Assembly: GCF_036880985.1 (NCBI RefSeq)
Contig: NZ_JBAJNO010000008.1
Location: forward strand, 1,795,500 to 1,859,499
Origin: Limibacter armeniacum
Lineage (GTDB): Bacteria; Bacteroidota; Bacteroidia; Cytophagales; Flammeovirgaceae
Direction: 5' to 3'
DNA: 64,000 nt
Shown piece by piece: positions 62,898-64,000 of the stretch. The notes under the pieces are model-generated. The model saw only the letters and a program-made list of their open reading frames with translations. It made no database searches and had not been told where the DNA came from. The position numbers and the translations under genes were made by a program. The first letter of the stretch is position 1, and each line of letters begins with the position of its first letter.

Positions 62898-64000
62898 GTG
62901 TTCGAACTAATCAAACAAAAATCAGCAGACTATAAAAACGACATCCTGTCAGGCTTAACCGTGGCTTTGGCTTTGGTTCCTGAGGCAGTAGCTTTTGCTT
63001 TTGTGGCGGGCGTCGATCCACTGGTTGGATTATATGCTGCGTTTATGGTGGGACTTATCACTTCGGTCTTTGGCGGTCGTCCAGGAATGATTTCTGGTGC
63101 AACAGGAGCATTGGCGGTTGTGATGGTTAGCCTTGTAAAAGAAGGAAATGAAATGGGGTTAGCGATGGCACAACCTCAAGAAGATATGGGCTTGTATTAC
63201 CTGTTTGTAACAGTCATCCTAATGGGTGGTATTCAAATATTGGCAGGTGTACTGAAGCTTGGGAAATTTGTAAGATTGATCCCGCACCCAGTAATGATGG
63301 GATTTGTAAACGGTCTGGCTATTGTGATTTTTCTTTCACAATTGGGCATGTTTACAGAAGTAGTTGATGGAGAGAAAGTGTTCCTGCAAGGTAATCAGCT
63401 TTTTATCATGATTGGTCTTGTGGCGCTTACAATGGGTATTATGTTTGGCTTGCCTAAACTGACGAAGAAACTTCCTGCTGCCTTAACGGCAATTGTGGTA
63501 GTATCAGCAGTTGCAATCTTCAGTGGTTTGGATGTTCAGACAGTAGGTTCATTTATCCGTCAGGGTGGAGGAGCTGGTCTGGAAGGCGGCTTGCCTACAT
63601 TCCAGTGGGAAATCTTCAGTAAGGTTCCTTTCACATTTGAAACATTCAAATTCATCTTCCCATATGCATTAATCTTGGCAGCAATTGGTCTGATTGAGTC
63701 ATTGATGACTTTGAACCTGATTGATGAGATTACTGAAACAAGAGGAGATACCAATCGTGAGTGTATGGCACAAGGTGCTGCCAACATTGTAACTGGTTTG
63801 TTTGGTGGTATGGGTGGCTGTGCAATGATCGGTCAGTCTATGATCAATATCAATGCAGGTGGTTACAGAAGACTGGCAGGTATTGTAGCGGCTGTAACAT
63901 TGCTTTGCTTTATTCTTTTTGCTTCAGCATATATCGAAATGGTGCCAATTGCAGCACTTGTTGGGGTAATGTTTATGGTAGTGATTGGGACATTTGCATG
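62898..64000 (+). CDS. SulP-family inorganic anion transporter (partial, runs off the window)
   Basis: The first 367 codons of a SulP/SLC26 anion transporter, cut by the window end. It starts at the GTG at 62898 because a stop lies just upstream and no ATG fits; the N-terminus [20 protein letters not shown] is the typical start. Conserved transmembrane segments follow: [79 protein letters not shown] and the [18 protein letters not shown] family signature. The STAS domain expected at the C-terminus is beyond the window. Substrate may be sulfate, bicarbonate or chloride; it cannot be told here. Confidence 0.95.
   Translation, partial: MFELIKQKSADYKNDILSGLTVALALVPEAVAFAFVAGVDPLVGLYAAFMVGLITSVFGGRPGMISGATGALAVVMVSLVKEGNEMGLAMAQPQEDMGLYYLFVTVILMGGIQILAGVLKLGKFVRLIPHPVMMGFVNGLAIVIFLSQLGMFTEVVDGEKVFLQGNQLFIMIGLVALTMGIMFGLPKLTKKLPAALTAIVVVSAVAIFSGLDVQTVGSFIRQGGGAGLEGGLPTFQWEIFSKVPFTFETFKFIFPYALILAAIGLIESLMTLNLIDEITETRGDTNRECMAQGAANIVTGLFGGMGGCAMIGQSMININAGGYRRLAGIVAAVTLLCFILFASAYIEMVPIAALVGVMFMVVIGTFA

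Noticed and set aside
1..64000. A defence island or a tRNA-associated integration site
   Set aside because: No restriction, toxin-antitoxin, CRISPR, retron or integrase gene and no tRNA was seen anywhere in the window.

Overview
The window looks like a chromosomal segment of a Bacteroidota member, most likely a Cytophagales-type marine or sediment organism. This rests on family content: a SusC/SusD pair, a type IX secretion C-terminal sorting domain, DUF4270, DUF4421 and DUF4834 proteins, a tricorn-type S41 protease, many lipoproteins, and few clear Shine-Dalgarno sites. The placement below phylum is inference. About 48 genes are supported, including one that runs off the right end. No tRNA, rRNA or CRISPR array was seen.

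Layout. 1-5.7 kb: an unknown acidic protein, a methyltransferase/type III polyketide synthase pair, a thioredoxin-like protein, a metallo-beta-lactamase-fold hydrolase, a membrane zinc peptidase and an O6-alkylguanine repair protein. 5.7-13.9 kb: a housekeeping block with a flippase-like membrane protein and rfaE2 (heptose activation), panD and panC (pantothenate), a shortened glycogen-synthase-like protein, a DUF4270 lipoprotein and glmS. 14.1-15.2 kb: an intact IS5-type element. 15.5-33.2 kb: an AraC-type membrane regulator, a coiled-coil lipoprotein, then susC, susD, a FISUMP lipoprotein, a 2495-residue secreted subtilase and a small PH-like membrane protein. The last five are closely spaced on one strand and end at a strong hairpin, so they look like one operon for handling a large, probably protein, substrate at the surface. 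33.2-46 kb: a divergent glycosyltransferase/Tat-exported glycosidase pair, a YciI-like protein, a tricorn protease homologue, an endonuclease/exonuclease/phosphatase-fold membrane protein, small lipoproteins, a FemAB-like acyltransferase and a six-repeat beta-flower protein. 45.7-56.3 kb: an arylsulfotransferase-like lipoprotein, a secreted TonB-C-domain protein, a methyltransferase with internal hydrophobic segments, a class C beta-lactamase-fold hydrolase, a histidine phosphatase, two dimeric alpha/beta-barrel proteins, an IroE-like esterase and two unknown exported proteins. 56.3-64 kb: a membrane-anchored MutS-like ATPase, glycerophosphodiester phosphodiesterase, a repeat-rich stretch carrying a second insertion sequence, a DUF4421 barrel protein and the start of a SulP anion transporter.

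Most notable are the protease-bearing SusCD operon with its symmetrically duplicated subtilase, the stand-alone methyltransferase/type III PKS pair, and the repeat landscape around 56-61.4 kb. There, modular palindromic repeats occur in related copies, one is split by an IS inserted exactly in its hairpin, and a 120-bp segment has ends resembling those of the IS5-type element 45 kb away. No recognisable phage, plasmid or defence system was found.
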